Counted from the first letter of the stretch, positions 11,401-26,000 are shown. The stretch is DNA of 64,000 bases from Sipunculus nudus (GCA_026874595.1 CM049309.1:69920926-69984925); one strand, 5' to 3'. The notes: a model not told the origin generated them from the sequence alone. Numbers and translations: made by a program.

Positions 11401-14400
11401 GAACACGTGACCATTCAAAGAAATGCCTATAATTATGTCATTTTTCACGCTACAGACACATGGTTTGCAGCGCTGGATAGCGGCTGACACTCGCAGTCAC
11501 ATTCAGGGGTCACATTGTTAGTCTCGTCAAATCTCGCGCCGTTTTTCGCCAAACCACGAAGACACGTGCCGTCGCCGCAAGTGGCGGCAGGGTCCCTACG
11601 GTGGGCGGCCGGCGTGTGCAGCGGTGCGTGACGGCCTCTCCGGGCCCCATCTATGATCATACATGTTGGAGGCACAGTCCAGACTTTATTGCTTGCCGGA
11701 AATCTTCGATTTTCGCAAGCTGGTTGGTCAGTCGCGGATGTCTGTTTGTCTGTTTGTTTGTTTGTTTGTTTGTCTGTCCAGTCTCTACAGGTCGCAATTT
11801 TGATCCCATCGCTTTCAAACTTTCACAGTTTGTGTAAAATCAAAAATGCAAGAAGCCTATTGTTTTTGGGCAATATAGGTCAAAGGTCAAGGTCAAGGTC
11901 ATCAAAAGTTCCTAAAGTGCTCTTTTCTTCATATCTCCATTACTATTTGTCATAGCCACTTCAAACAGGGCTCATTTTAATCGGCATTCCAAGGCCTTTC
12001 TTCTGATATATATGTTGCTGAAATCTGCTGTTTCTATGGTTACACATTTTGGGGGGAAACTCATGATTTTCGAAAATAAAAGGCCTAATTTTTCTAACTT
12101 TGTCATTTTTAAAGCTAGAGAGTTCTAGTTTTTTGCATCAGATAGTACTAAATAAGCTTTTAATTATACAAGTGAAAGTCTTGTAAAATCTCGCACCATT
12201 TCTCGTCAAACGAGAATTTTCGAGATTTCATTAAATATGGCTTACAGGTCGCATTTTTTAAACTATGACTTTGAAAATGACATATTTTGTGTTATTTAGA
12301 AATATCTCGAAACCAATTTTCCATTTTTTGGAAATAGCCACCAGGGGGCGTGGTACATGAAACACTGTAACATATCATTTTTCTGCAATATCTCAAAAAA
12401 TATTAAACGTGACACCATTTTTTGGGTCGTATCTGAAACTAGGAACATTGGCTTATCCCTTCGCACATGTTGCTTTGTGCTGCCGTTACCATGGTTACCA
12501 AATTTTGGGGTAAAACTTGACAATCTGAAAATTCGGAGTTTTCCAGCTTCTCTCTCTGTTGATATTTGCGATAGAAAGGTCTGGTGTTTGGCGTTAGACA
12601 GCATCCCTCTAGTTCTTAGTCATTCAATCGCAAGTCTCGTCATATCTCGCACCGTTTCTCGTGAAACGAGAACACGTGACCATTCAAAGAAATGCCTATA
12701 ATTATGTCATTTTTCACGCTACAGACACATGGTTTGCAGCGCTGGATAGCGGCTGACACTCGCAGTCACATTCAGGGGTCACATTGTTAGTCTCGTCAAA
12801 TCTCGCGCCGTTTTTCGCCAAACCACGAAGACACGTGCCGTCGCCGCAAGTGGCGGCAGGGTCCCTACGGTGGGCGGCCGGCGTGTGCAGCGGTGCGTGA
12901 CGGCCTCTCCGGGCCCCATCTATGATCATACATGTTGGAGGCACAGTCCAGACTTTATTGCTTGCCGGAAATCTTCGATTTTCGCAAGCTGGTTGGTCAG
13001 TCGCGGATGTCTGTTTGTCTGTTTGTTTGTTGCTTGCCGGAAATCTTCGATTTTCGCAAGCTGGTTGGTCAGTCGCGGATGTCTGTTTGTCTGTTTGTTT
13101 GTTTGTTTGTTTGTCTGTCCAGTCTCTACAGGTCACAATTTTGATCCCATCGCTTTCAAACTTTCACAGTTTGTGTAGAATCAAAAATGCAAGAAGCCTA
13201 TTGTTTTTGGGCAATAAAGGTCAAAGGTCAAGGTCAAGGTCATCAAAAGTTCCTAAAGTGCTCTTTTCTTCATATCTCCATTACTATTTGTCATAGCCAC
13301 TTCAAACATGGCTCATTTTAATCGTCATTCCAAGGCCTTTCGTCTGGTGTGTAGCTGATTCAAATTGGTTGTCACCATGGTTACGTATTTTTGGGTAAAA
13401 GTGATGTAAATCGAAAATCAAAGGACAATTTTTTCTAACTTTGTCATTTTTAAAGCTAGAGAGTTCTAGTTTTTTGCATCAGGTAGCATTTAACAAGTAC
13501 TGCAAGATTTTATTAAAAGTCTCGCGATATCTCGTATAATATCTCGTCAAACGAGAATTTTCGAGATTTCATTAAATATAGCTTACAGGTCGCATTTTTT
13601 AAACTATGACTTTGAAAATGACATATTTTGTGTTATTTAGAAATATCTCGAAACCAATTTTTCATTTTTTGGAAATAGCCACCAGGGGGCGTGGTACCTG
13701 AAACACTGTAAGATATCGTTTTTCTGCAATATCTCAAAAAATATTAAACGTGACACCATTTTTTTTTGTCGTATCTGAAACTAGGAACATTGGCTTATCC
13801 CTTCGCTCATGTAGCTTTGTGCTGCCGTTACCATGGTTACCGAATTTTGGGGTAAAACTTGACAATCTGAAAATGCGGAGTTTTCCAGCTTCTATCTCTG
13901 TCGATATTTGCGATGGAAAGGTCTGGTTTTTGGCGTTAGACAGCATCCCTCTAGTTCTAAGCCATTCAATCCCAAGTCTCGTCATATCTCGCACCGTTTC
14001 CCGTGAAACGAGAACACGTGACCATTCAAAGAAATGCCTATAATTCTGTCATTTTTCACGCTACAGACACATGGTTTGCAGCGCTGGATAGCGGCTGACA
14101 CTCGCAGTCACATTCAGGGGTCACATTGTTAGTCTCGTCAAATCTCGCGCCGTTTTTTGCCATACCACGAAGACACGTGCCGTGGCCGCAAGTGGCGGCA
14201 GGGTCCTTACGGTGGGCGGCCGGCGTGTGCAGCGGTGCGTGACGGCCTCTCCGGGCCCCATCTATGATCATACATGTTGGAGGCACAGTCACAACTTTAT
14301 TGCTTGCCGGAAATCTTCGATTTTCGCAAGCTGGTTGGTCAGTCGCGGATGTCTGTTTGTCTGTTTGTTTGTTTGTTTGTTTGTCTGTCCAGTCTCTACA

Positions 14401-17400
14401 GGTCACAATTTTGATCCCATCGCTTTCAAACTTTCACAGTTTGTGTAAAATCAAAAATGCAAGAAGCCTATTGTTTTTGGGCAATAAAGGTCAAAGGTCA
14501 AGGTCAAGGTCATCAAAAGTTCCTGAAAGTGCTCTTTTCTTCATATCTCCATTACTATTTGTCATAGCCACTTCAAACATGGCTCATTTTAATCGTCATT
14601 CCAAGGCCTTTCGTCTGGTGTGTAGCTGATTCAAATTGGTTGTCACCATGGTTACGTATTTTTGGGTAAAAGTGATGTAAATCGAAAATCAAAGGACAAT
14701 TTTTTCTAACTTTGTCATTTTTAAAGCTAGAGAGTTCTAGTTTTTTGCATCAGGTAGCATTTAACAAGTACTGCAAGATTTTATTAAAAGTCTCGCGATA
14801 TCTCGTATAATATCTCGTCAAACGAGAATTTTCGAGATTTCATTAAATATAGCTTACAGGTCGCATTTTTTAAACTATGACTTTGAAAATGACATATTTT
14901 GTGTTATTTAGAAATATCTCGAAACCAATTTTTCATTTTTTGGAAATACCCACCAGGGGGCGTGGTACCTGAAACACTGTAAGATATCGTTTTTCTGCAA
15001 TATCTCAAAAAATATTAAACGTGACACCATTTTTTTTGTCGTATCTGAAACTAGGAACATTGGCTTATCCCTTCGCTCATGTAGCTTTGTGCTGCCGTTA
15101 CCATGGTTACCGAATTTTGGGGTAAAACTTGACAATCTGAAAATGCGGAGTTTTCCAGCTTCTATCTCTGTCGATATTTGCGATGGAAAGGTCTGGTTTT
15201 TGGCGTTAGACAGCATCCCTCTAGTTCTAAGCCATTCAATCCCAAGTCTCGTCATATCTCGCACCGTTTCCCGTGAAACGAGAACACGTGACCATTCAAA
15301 GAAATGCCTATAATTCTGTCATTTTTCACGCTACAGACACATGGTTTGCAGCGCTGGATAGCGGCTGACACTCGCAGTCACATTCAGGGGTCACATTGTT
15401 AGTCTCGTCAAATCTCGCGCCGTTTTTTGCCATACCACGAAGACACGTGCCGTGGCCGCAAGTGGCGGCAGGGTCCTTACGGTGGGCGGCCGGCGTGTGC
15501 AGCGGTGCGTGACGGCCTCTCCGGGCCCCATCTATGATCATACATGTTGGAGGCACAGTCACAACTTTATTGCTTGCCGGAAATCTTCGATTTTCGCAAG
15601 CTGGTTGGTCAGTCGCGGATGTCTGTTTGTCTGTTTGTTTGTTTGTTTGTTTGTCTGTCCAGTCTCTACAGGTCACAATTTTGATCCCATCGCTTTCAAA
15701 CTTTCACAGTTTGTGTAAAATCAAAAATGCAAGAAGCCTATTGTTTTTGGGCAATAAAGGTCAAAGGTCAAGGTCAAGGTCATCAAAAGTTCCTAAAGTG
15801 CTCTTTTCTTCATATCTCCATTACTATTTGTCATAGCCACTTCAAACATGGCTCATTTTAATCGTCATTCCAAGGCCTTTCGTCTGGTGTGTAGCTGATT
15901 CAAATTGGTTGTCACCATGGTTACGTATTTTTGGGTAAAAGTGATGTAAATCGAAAATCAAAGGACAATTTTTTCTAACTTTGTCATTTTTAAAGCTAGA
16001 GAGTTCTAGTTTTTTGCATCAGGTAGCATTTAACAAGTACTGCAAGATTTTATTAAAAGTCTCGCGATATCTCGTATAATATCTCGTCAAACGAGAATTT
16101 TCGAGATTTCATTAAATATAGCTTACAGGTCGCATTTTTTAAACTATGACTTTGAAAATGACATATTTTGTGTTATTTAGAAATATCTCGAAACCAATTT
16201 TTCATTTTTTGGAAATAGCCACCAGGGGCCGTGGTACCTGAAACACTGTAAGATATCGTTTTTCTGCAATATCTCAAAAAATATTAAACGTGACACCATT
16301 TTTTTTGTCGTATCTGAAACTAGGAACATTGGCTTATCCCTTCGCTCATGTAGCTTTGTGCTGCCGTTACCATGGTTACCGAATTTTGGGGTAAAACTTG
16401 ACAATCTGAAAATGCGGAGTTTTCCAGCTTCTATCTCTGTCGATATTTGCGATGGAAAGGTCTGGTTTTTGGCGTTAGACAGCATCCCTCTAGTTCTAAG
16501 CCATTCAATCCCAAGTCTCGTCATATCTCGCACCGTTTCCCGTGAAACGAGAACACGTGACCATTCAAAGAAATGCCTATAATTCTGTCATTTTTCACGC
16601 TACAGACACATGGTTTGCAGCGCTGGATAGCGGCTGACACTCGCAGTCACATTCAGGGGTCACATTGTTAGTCTCGTCAAATCTCGCGCCGTTTTTTGCC
16701 ATACCACGAAGACACGTGCCGTGGCCGCAAGTGGCGGCAGGGTCCTTACGGTGGGCGGCCGGCGTGTGCAGCGGTGCGTGACGGCCTCTCCGGGCCCCAT
16801 CTATGATCATACATGTTGGAGGCACAGTCACAACTTTATTGCTTGCCGGAAATCTTCGATTTTCGCAAGCTGGTTGGTCAGTCGCGGATGTCTGTTTGTC
16901 TGTTTGTTGCTTGCCGGAAATCTTCGATTTTCGCAAGCATGTTGGTCACCCGCGTATGTTTGTTTGTTTGTTTGTCTGTCTGTCTGTTTGTCTGTATGTA
17001 CACGCGCTACAGGCCACAGTTTTTAAGCAATCGCTCTGAAACTTATACATTAAGTGTAAGATTGGTTCTCCTCGGAGCCTATTGTTTTTGGTCATGATCG
17101 GTCAAAGGTCAAGGTCAGGGTCACCAAAAAACCTAACATTTTTACTTTCTTCATATCTTTGTCAATAATAATCGTAGCCGCATAATCTGTAGCTCATTTT
17201 ATTCCTCTTTATGTTAGCTTTCCAAGTGTTAGCAAATTTTTCTGGTCGATTGTTACCATCGTAACGTATTTTTGGGGGAAAATCAGAAAATTCGAAAATT
17301 TCACTCAAAATTTTTCATTTTTTAAGTTAGAGAGGTCTAGTTTTTTGCATTGTGTAGCATTTAATATGCTCTATGGAAAATTAACGGGAGTCTCGCAAAA

Positions 17401-20400
17401 TCTCGTGCCATTTGTCGCCAAATGAGACTTTTCGAGATTTCATTAAAAACGATTTAGAGGTGTCAGTTTTACAGCTAAGGTTCTAAAAGTGACATATTTT
17501 CTGTTTTTCTGTATTATCTCGAACTTGTTTTTTCATTTTTTTAAATTAGCCACCAGGGGGCGTGGTACTGGAAACACTGCAACTTACCATTTTTCTGCAA
17601 TACCAAAAAAAATATTAAACGTGGCACAATGTTTACTGTCTTATCTGAAACTAGGATCGTCGGCTTATTCCTGCGTACATGTAGCTTTGCGCTGCTGTTA
17701 CCATGGTAACCAAATTTTGGGGTAAAACTTGGCAATCTGAAAATAATAAGTTTTTTGCTTCTATCTCTGTTAATATTTATACTACAAGTGTCTAGTTTTC
17801 TGCATGAGGTAGCATTCCCTTGCCACTAATGCAGTTAATTGCAAGTCTCGTAGAATCTCGCTCTGTTTTCCGTCAAACGAGAAATTACGAGATTTCACAG
17901 AAATGCATATAACTTGGTCACCTTTTCGGCTAAAGAGGAGCAGTTTTCAGCATTTTGTTGCGTTTTGGGAGCTTAACAAGATAATAACTTATATCTCGCC
18001 ACATCTCGTACCATCTCCCGCCAAACGAGAATATTCGAGAATTCGAACAAATGTCAATATCTCTGTCATTTGAATGCCAGAGATTTTATTTTTCTATTGT
18101 TCGAGATTCACTTGACTAGTTTGAAGTGACAAAATTGAATATCTCGTCATATCTCGCATCATTTCTTGTCAAACGAGAACATGGGACCATTCAAAGATAC
18201 GCCTATAATTCTGTTATTTTAATGCTGAAGACCTTTAGTTTTCAGCATTCGATAGCGTCTAACACTCTCGGTCACATTATGTGTTTATATTGTAAGTTTC
18301 GTCAAATCTGGGATCGTTTTTTCTTCAAATAAAAAAGTACATCCTATTGCCGTGACCATAAGTGGCGGCAGTATGTGATAGTAAATGTCGGCAGGGGCAT
18401 TACACTTGACAGTTGGAGCCGTGTTCTATGGGTGTGCGATGGCCCATGAAGAAGACTTCTATTGTGTTGTTATCGTCTTCCTTTGATTGCTGCTTCGTAA
18501 GCTTCACAGACCAGCGCCAACCACCTAGTTGCCATGTGTCCTCAATGTAAACAACCTTTGCTGTTTTCCTTTCCCTAAGATATGTATGGTAGCCTGTTCA
18601 CTTGTCCTTAGATTGTTTATTGTTGGTGTATTGAAGTAAAATAAAATGCCAGGTTTTCCTGCATATTGATTGTAAATTGAATAAAATCATACAAGAACCA
18701 ACCAATGTTCTATGACCACTATTTCAGATTTGAGATCAGAACAATTGATTTCTGCATAAACCACTATGACCAGATTTGATAAACTTTAAAGTGGTCTATA
18801 TTTTTTTCTGAAGAAGTTGAGCTATATGCTTGGAGATGCCAGCCAGTGGGTGTGAATGGATTGCAATGAAACCCAAGCCAGGTGTTTGTGAAGAGTCTGG
18901 TGGAGATGAAGGGGGCCAAAACCTATTTGACTGTTTATAAGCATAAACTGGCCTGAAATCAGGTTTCTGGGGGCATGAAATTTTTGTTTGTGGGAACAGG
19001 GTAATATTATCTTGTTTCCCTGTATATACACCCTAAACTGGGCCTAATGACACCAAAACCAGGTTTGTGGGACTATCAGTACAGATTTGAGGGGGAAAAA
19101 TGGATTTTCCCTGTATATCACTATGTTCACTGTGTCGAGATTTGGGAATTCAAACAGGCCCTAATTTTTTTTCTGAGGGAGTTGAGCCAAATGCTTGGTG
19201 ATGCCAGCCAGTGGGTGTAAATGGATTGCAATGATACCCAAACCAGGAGTGTGTGTTGAGTTTTGTGGGGATGAGGGGGGCCAGAACCTATTTGACTGTG
19301 TATAAGCATAAACTGGCCTGAAATCAGGTTTCTGGGGGCATGAAATTTTTGTTTGTGGGAACAGGGTAATATTATCTTGTTTCCCTGTATATACACCCTA
19401 AACTGGGCCTAATGACACCAAAACCAGGTTTGTGGGACCATCAGTACAGATTTGAGGGGGGGGGGAAATAGATTTTCTCTGTATATCACTATGTTCACTG
19501 TGTCCAGATTTGGAAATTCAAACTGGCCCTATTTTTTTTTCTGAGGGAGTTGAGCCAAATGCTTGGTGATGCCAGCCAGTGGGTGTAAATGGATTGCAAT
19601 GATACCCAAACCAGGAGTGTGTGTTGAGTTTTGTGGGGATGAGGGGGGCCAGAACCTATTTGACTGTGTATAAGCATAAACTGGCCTGAAATCAGCTTTC
19701 TGGGGGCTTGAAATTCTTGTTTGTGTCAACAGGGTAATATTATCTTGTTTCCCTGTATATACACCTTGAATTGGGCCTAATGACACCTAAACCATGTTTT
19801 AGGGACCATCATTACAGATTTGAGGTAAAAAAAAATGGATTTTCCCTGTATATCACTATGTCCACTGTGTCCAAATTTGGGAATTCAAACAGGCCCTAAT
19901 TTTTTTTCTGAGGGAGTTGAGCCAAATGCTTGGTGATGCCAGCCAGTGGGTGTAAATGGATTGCAATGATACCCAAACCAGGAGTGTGTGTTGAGATTTG
20001 TGGGGATGAGGGGGGCCAGAACCTATTTGACTGTGTATAAGCATAAACTGGCCTGAAATCAGGTTTCTGGGGGCATGAAATTTTTGTTTGTGGGAACAGG
20101 GTAATATTATCTTGTTTCCCTGTATATACACCCTAAACTGGGCCTAATGACACCAAAACCAGGTTTGTGGGACCATCAGTACAGATTTGAGGGGGGGGGG
20201 GGGGGGAAATGGATTTTCTCTGTGTATCACTATGTTCACTGTGTCCAGAGTTGGAAATTCAAACTGGCCCTAATTTTTTTTCTGAGGGAGTTGAGCCAAA
20301 TGCTTGGTGATGCCAGCCAGTGGGTGTAAATGGATTGCAATGATACCCAAACCAGGAGTGTGTGTTGAGTTTTGTGGGGATGAGGGGGGCCAGAACCTAT

Positions 20401-22972
20401 TTGACTGTGTATAAGCATAAACTGGCCTGAAATCAGGTTTCTGGGGGCATGAAATTTTTGTTTGTGGGAACAGGGTAATATTATCTTGTTTCCCTGTATA
20501 TACACACTATAGTGGGCCTAATGACACCAAAACCAGGTTTGTGGGACCATCAGTACAGATTTGAGGGGAAAAAATGGATTTTTTCTGTATATCACTATGT
20601 CCACTGTGTCCAGATTTGGAAATTCAAACTGGCCCTAATTTTTTTTCTGAGGGATTTGAACCCAATGCTTTGAGATTCCAGCCAGTGGGTGTAAATGGAT
20701 TGCAATGATAGCCAAACCAGGTGTGTGTGATGAGTCTGGTGGAGATGAGGTGGTCCAAAACACTATTTGCCTGTGTATAATAAGCCATATACTGTCCTCA
20801 GCTGAAATCAGCTTTCTGGGGGCTTGAAATGTTTGCTGGTGGGAACAAGGTAATATTATCTTGTTATCATGGATATACACCCTAAAATGGGTCTAAGAAC
20901 ACCAAATACATGCATGTTGGACCATGAGTACAGATTTGAGGTAACAAACTGTCTGTCTATAAATTAAAAAAAATCAAATATCAAACTGTTATAAACATGT
21001 ATCAATATATTTAATAAAATCTCTTTTCATCCAATGAATTGCATCTTATTTTTTAATAAATAAACCATGATATTCAATTACATCCAGTAATAAAAAATAA
21101 AAATAAAATGAATAAAAGTTTTTTTGTTTTTTTTTTGGGGGGGGGGGGGGGTGTTTGTGTTTTTTTTTTGCAGTAAAATCCAGGCTTCTCTTTGGATCCC
21201 GGCGGTGGGCGAGGGTACAATGGACACCACACAACATTTGAAAGAACATTTTTTTCTGCTGTTATTGGATGACCAAGTCTCTATGAATTTAAAAAAAAAT
21301 ATTTATTCCGTTATTCAAGATGACAGTGAAAATGACCCTATTTTTTCAATCATTCACCACTCTTTTCGAGCGTTCATCGAATAAGAAAGAGCCCGTCCCA
21401 CCGCATTTCCTGCGAGGGTTCGTTTCTTCAGAGTCCAAACAATCCTACAGGGGCGGGGTTTAGTCCATCTCGTCTTAAATTTGTGTCCGGGGCACGGCAA
21501 ACATTATGAAAGCGGACAAAAACATTCATACGGCTGGTAAATGCGTTTATACGTAAACGCGGGGAATTCCCGGACAATTCACGGAGAGATTTTATATGCA
21601 ATGATACTGTTAATTACACGTTAAAATCATTTAAAATCTACCACTATATTACTCTAAAGACATTTATTCACTGTTAAATTACCGAAATAATAACCAGCGC
21701 AAACAATGTGGGACTGCCACTAACACCAATCTGGATCACCAGCTAACATTGACTACCGATCTTACATCAGACGAAAACGCTAAACACTATATATTTTTTC
21801 AACAGTTTACTGTGCAAACCGTAACAAAACCATGCAGGATATCAAAATTACAGGTTCTTAAGGAAATATGATACAAAACATAAATTGTACCTTTGCTCAC
21901 ATTTAATAATATCATCATGATGAATTCTCCGCGAATTCTCCAGCTGTCCGCGTTATAGATGTATATGTATTTATTAATGACAAAAATTGACATACAATTT
22001 TATGGATACCCGTATAATTGCGGTTTTCTGGACCGTCCCAGCCCACAGGTAGGATAATATGGATTCCCGACAATATTCTAATGACCGTTCCCTGAGCTGG
22101 AACGGGCTAAGAAGGTCCCTGTCATTTTTTTTAATTGTCAATTCCCAGGTTTTTCGGATAAAAAAATGGCCCAATCCTTCATTCAATCTCCAGCCTCTTC
22201 TGGCGTTCCGGGTTTAAAAAAGAGCCCGTCCCATGCCTATTTCAGCTAGGACTGCAAACTCTGGGGTCAAAACAACTCAACTACGGCTTGGGATTACTAC
22301 CTTTCCTCTTAAATTTCCATCGCGCCCGTGTCAAGTGTACCGTTTTATTCACAAACGTGCGGCAGGCGCCAAAAAATTTGACAGCACCCCTTTCTCATGC
22401 CAGTAAATAGTTTTATATATAAAGTCCTAACCCACCACGGAACTAGGGCCTCACAATTTTTTATCTTATTACTTACTACTTCAGACTCCTTAAAAATCCC
22501 TGCTTTCCTTTTTTAACCAAAGATTCCAATTTTTAACATATATTAAATTTCACATTACACGAAGGGGACATTACAGTTAATCCGTGATGGGCAGGACTTC
22601 TTGGAATTTTATAATTCCCGGACGCAGGCTGACCGACTGCCTTTTTTCTTCAAGGACAGCCCTAATTTAAGCCATCATCAGACTTGAAGATGTCCTCAGG
22701 CCGACCTATTTGTCCAGGAATGAAAGGTCACGTCTCCCTTACCCAGAGGTCGGGTCTCTGTCTAACACGAACGTGGCTTCGCTTGCATTTCGGCATTCTG
22801 GACGTTCAACTCTTCAAGTTTCATTTTCAGTGCTTTTCTTATTTCCAGCACTCAAGAATAGGAGAACTGCCAAGGATTCAGTTGGACTTCCTTTATTTTT
22901 ATTTCTGTCCAAAAATGGATTATCTTGTATAGGATGGCTACTAATAACAACACTATTAATGTCTCTCTATCC

Positions 22973-23012
<40 letters not shown>

Positions 23013-26000
23013 GTCTCTCTGTCTACTCCTCTTTGACTTTTGAAAATCAGCAAGACCTTATTCATATGTGCTACTGTTTTCCCCATGATAGAGGTTTTTC
23101 ATTTGATCAGATCCAAATGTTCCCTGTCTGTCTGCCTAGTAACTGTCCATCTATTTCGCTGTCTTATTTCCGGTCACTTCCGGCAAGCGTTCGACCTCAG
23201 GTCGTCTAGTTTGTTTGTTTGTCTGTTTGTCCGCATGCTACAGGTCGCAATTTTGCATCAGTCGCTTTGAAACTTATAGGTGAAATGTTAAATGGGTAAC
23301 CCTCGGAGCCTATTGTTTTTGGCCTTGATCGGTCCAAGGGCAAGGTCACGGTTCTTGGCAACCGCTGGCGACTATGTCATGATTACATCTTGCACTTGTT
23401 TTTAAGTGTATTTGTCTGTGTAAATTTTGTAGATCCCTGTTGCCTTGAAGAAGATAAATGTTTTTGATTTAACCATAATAAATTGAGCTATACTTCAAAT
23501 ACTTGTGTTAATCTTACATTATTGGTCTCTCTGTTCAACTTAAGCAATATGTTTGCGTCAGTGAGAATATAGTTACATATCAGTGATCAGATATATGCTG
23601 AATTATTCAAAATGTATACAGCAGTTACACAGCCTACAAAATGTGCATGTATAGAACATGATGAGCATAAATAGTTGAAAGACATTGTGTCCTCCTGTTT
23701 TCCAGTTTGGTGCTCTCACCCCACTTGAGCCCAGGCTTGGCAAAAAGCTGATTGAACCACTCACTAATTTGATTCACAGGTGAGGAATTATTAGATGTTT
23801 CAAAATTGAATTTGTTGTGATGTGACTCTAAAGAACAGTGATGCTAATTAAAAAAAATAGAAATTCTTATATTTCCTGATAGTTCCCTTGTCACGGTATT
23901 GATTATGATAACACAGTTACAGTGTCTAGTTCTCCTGCATGGAAATTTAATTTAGTTGTACAGAAAAATAAATGCAATTAACAAATCTTCTGCCATGGTT
24001 CCACTTAACCAGTCTTTTAATTCTTCTAACTGCACACCACATATTTATTTATTTAAAAGGTTGATCTGGCCTAAACATTTAGGTATTATGTAGTTAATGT
24101 TTCTGTGTATGTACCTCTCATATATACATAAATGACTCTACTATTTATTATATAGATCATACTCCTTTATTTTGTAGTACGTCTGCAATGTCTCTGTTGT
24201 ACGAGTGTATCAACACTGTTATAGCAGGTGAGTAATATTAACTGAATGTTGCTGATGTGTTAAAACAGCATAGTCTTTGTCTTATGTACTAATCACAGCT
24301 GTAAATAAACCTTTTGTCTCCAAACAATGACTATGTACTTAATTTATGTATCACTACACCAGAGCCTATTGTGTACAAAATCTTGAAATTGCTCCCCCAA
24401 GGACACTGCTGAGAATTCTGTAAAACACACAAAATGTACACAGCTACATAGACCAGCTTCTTCATTAGTATTGGTTTCTGGAGGACTGTGTTATACAAGG
24501 TGCACTTGTGCTGCATTTGAAAATTGAAACAGTTATATTAAAACAGACTCTTAGTATGTTTTCACCTATTTTGTCTTATTATTGGGCTAAAGTTAAAGTG
24601 CCTCATCTTTGAAAAAAACATTTTTATTTTAAGTTAACTTTATTTAAATAAAAAGAAACTTTATTAAATGTTCTGAATGAAGGATTGTACTATATGACAG
24701 TGAAACAAAGATTGTATTAATAGTTTTGCCTCATTCATTACAAATAGTGAGCCTGGTGATCAGGCTTAATGGTTAAGCGTGCTGAGACCTGTGACTGTAA
24801 GGTTGTGGGTTCGCATCACACTCTGACCATCATCCATGCTAAGAGACCTCGCCAAAATCTTTACCACAAGGGGGTTATATCTCAACCCAGGAGTGAATGA
24901 GTACTGGTCATGTGTGACAGGCAAATGTAGAAAGAATAGTCTTCTAGGGCCTATCATGATTGCTTAGGATGTATGCTCCCGAAGGGGCTGAGAAAAACTA
25001 CAAGAATGAACAGGCCTGAAAGACCAGGAAGTCAGTGTAAAGTCAGATGAGACTGATATCAGACTATAAACTCCCACCTTTTACCTTTATACCTATTTAC
25101 CCCTTATGATAATTTACTCCTTAAAACATGTCTGCAGACAATAGCACAATGGTATATATGGGATTTGGGGATGGTTTCTGTCAAAAGGGGATCTTTCAAA
25201 GTTCTTGATGGGAGATATTATATTATCAGAGATCCCTGATGTGTGAAGTTTGCATCACATGTACTCTTTGATATCCAGGGTAACCTTTTAGTTGTTTTAC
25301 CATGTATTTTCTATTATTATCATACAACCTAATGATAATCCATATACCAAGATTATCTCTTCCTTTAGTTCAATGATGCAATCATTCAGCTTTAAGGAAT
25401 GAATGGTTAAATTTCTGAATATATGTTATGGTGTGGGCAGTGGATGTCAACTATCATCCAATCATATTGTAATGATGAGCAAATTAACAGTAGTAGTTAG
25501 TGAGTAATGTGAAAAGAACCATTGTAGGAGCACTGCTACACATAGTCAGTATTTGATGATCGGATGTGCTGCAGTTTAAATGCACATGTATATACGCTGA
25601 GTGTTTGTCATTTGTGTAATAATGCTCCAGTGTTTGTTGTTTGTTCCATGTTTACCTGATAATCAAACTGCATGATGGCACGATGCTTATTCTCCAGTTC
25701 TTGAAAAGGTCACAATAATCACATTTATCTATAACCTAATTTTAATTTCAGCTTTAAATTCAGACATTTTAATTTATTATAAAAGTTTATTTTACCAAAT
25801 GTCATTGCTCTATGCGTATTTTTGGATAATACTTTAAATTTTTTCCATATATTTTTATAAAATTTAAACCTCAGGAGGTCTTTACAGATAATTACTTATA
25901 GAATTTAAAAGACTAATGCATTTTCAGCAGACATAGACATTGTTAATATTTCTTTGTACATGTGATTGTGTAAACAAATATGTTTTTACTGAAAGTAGAC

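Noticed and set aside
8489-15313. Open frames of 74-140 residues on both strands repeated in every 1.27-kb unit
   Set aside because: They overlap each other on opposite strands, include GTTTG simple-sequence translation (Leu-Phe-Val-Cys runs), match no family I know, and repeat only because the DNA does.
21124-21384. 86-residue frame beginning in a T/G homopolymer
   Set aside because: The first third is poly-T/poly-G translation and the rest matches nothing recognised.
22954-23209. Cys/Ser/Leu-rich frames as a secreted peptide gene
   Set aside because: The cysteines and serines come from the GTCT microsatellite.
24760-24825. tRNA gene
   Set aside because: A- and B-box-like motifs are present but no cloverleaf closes, and the sequence continues into a repeated body, so it is a SINE head.
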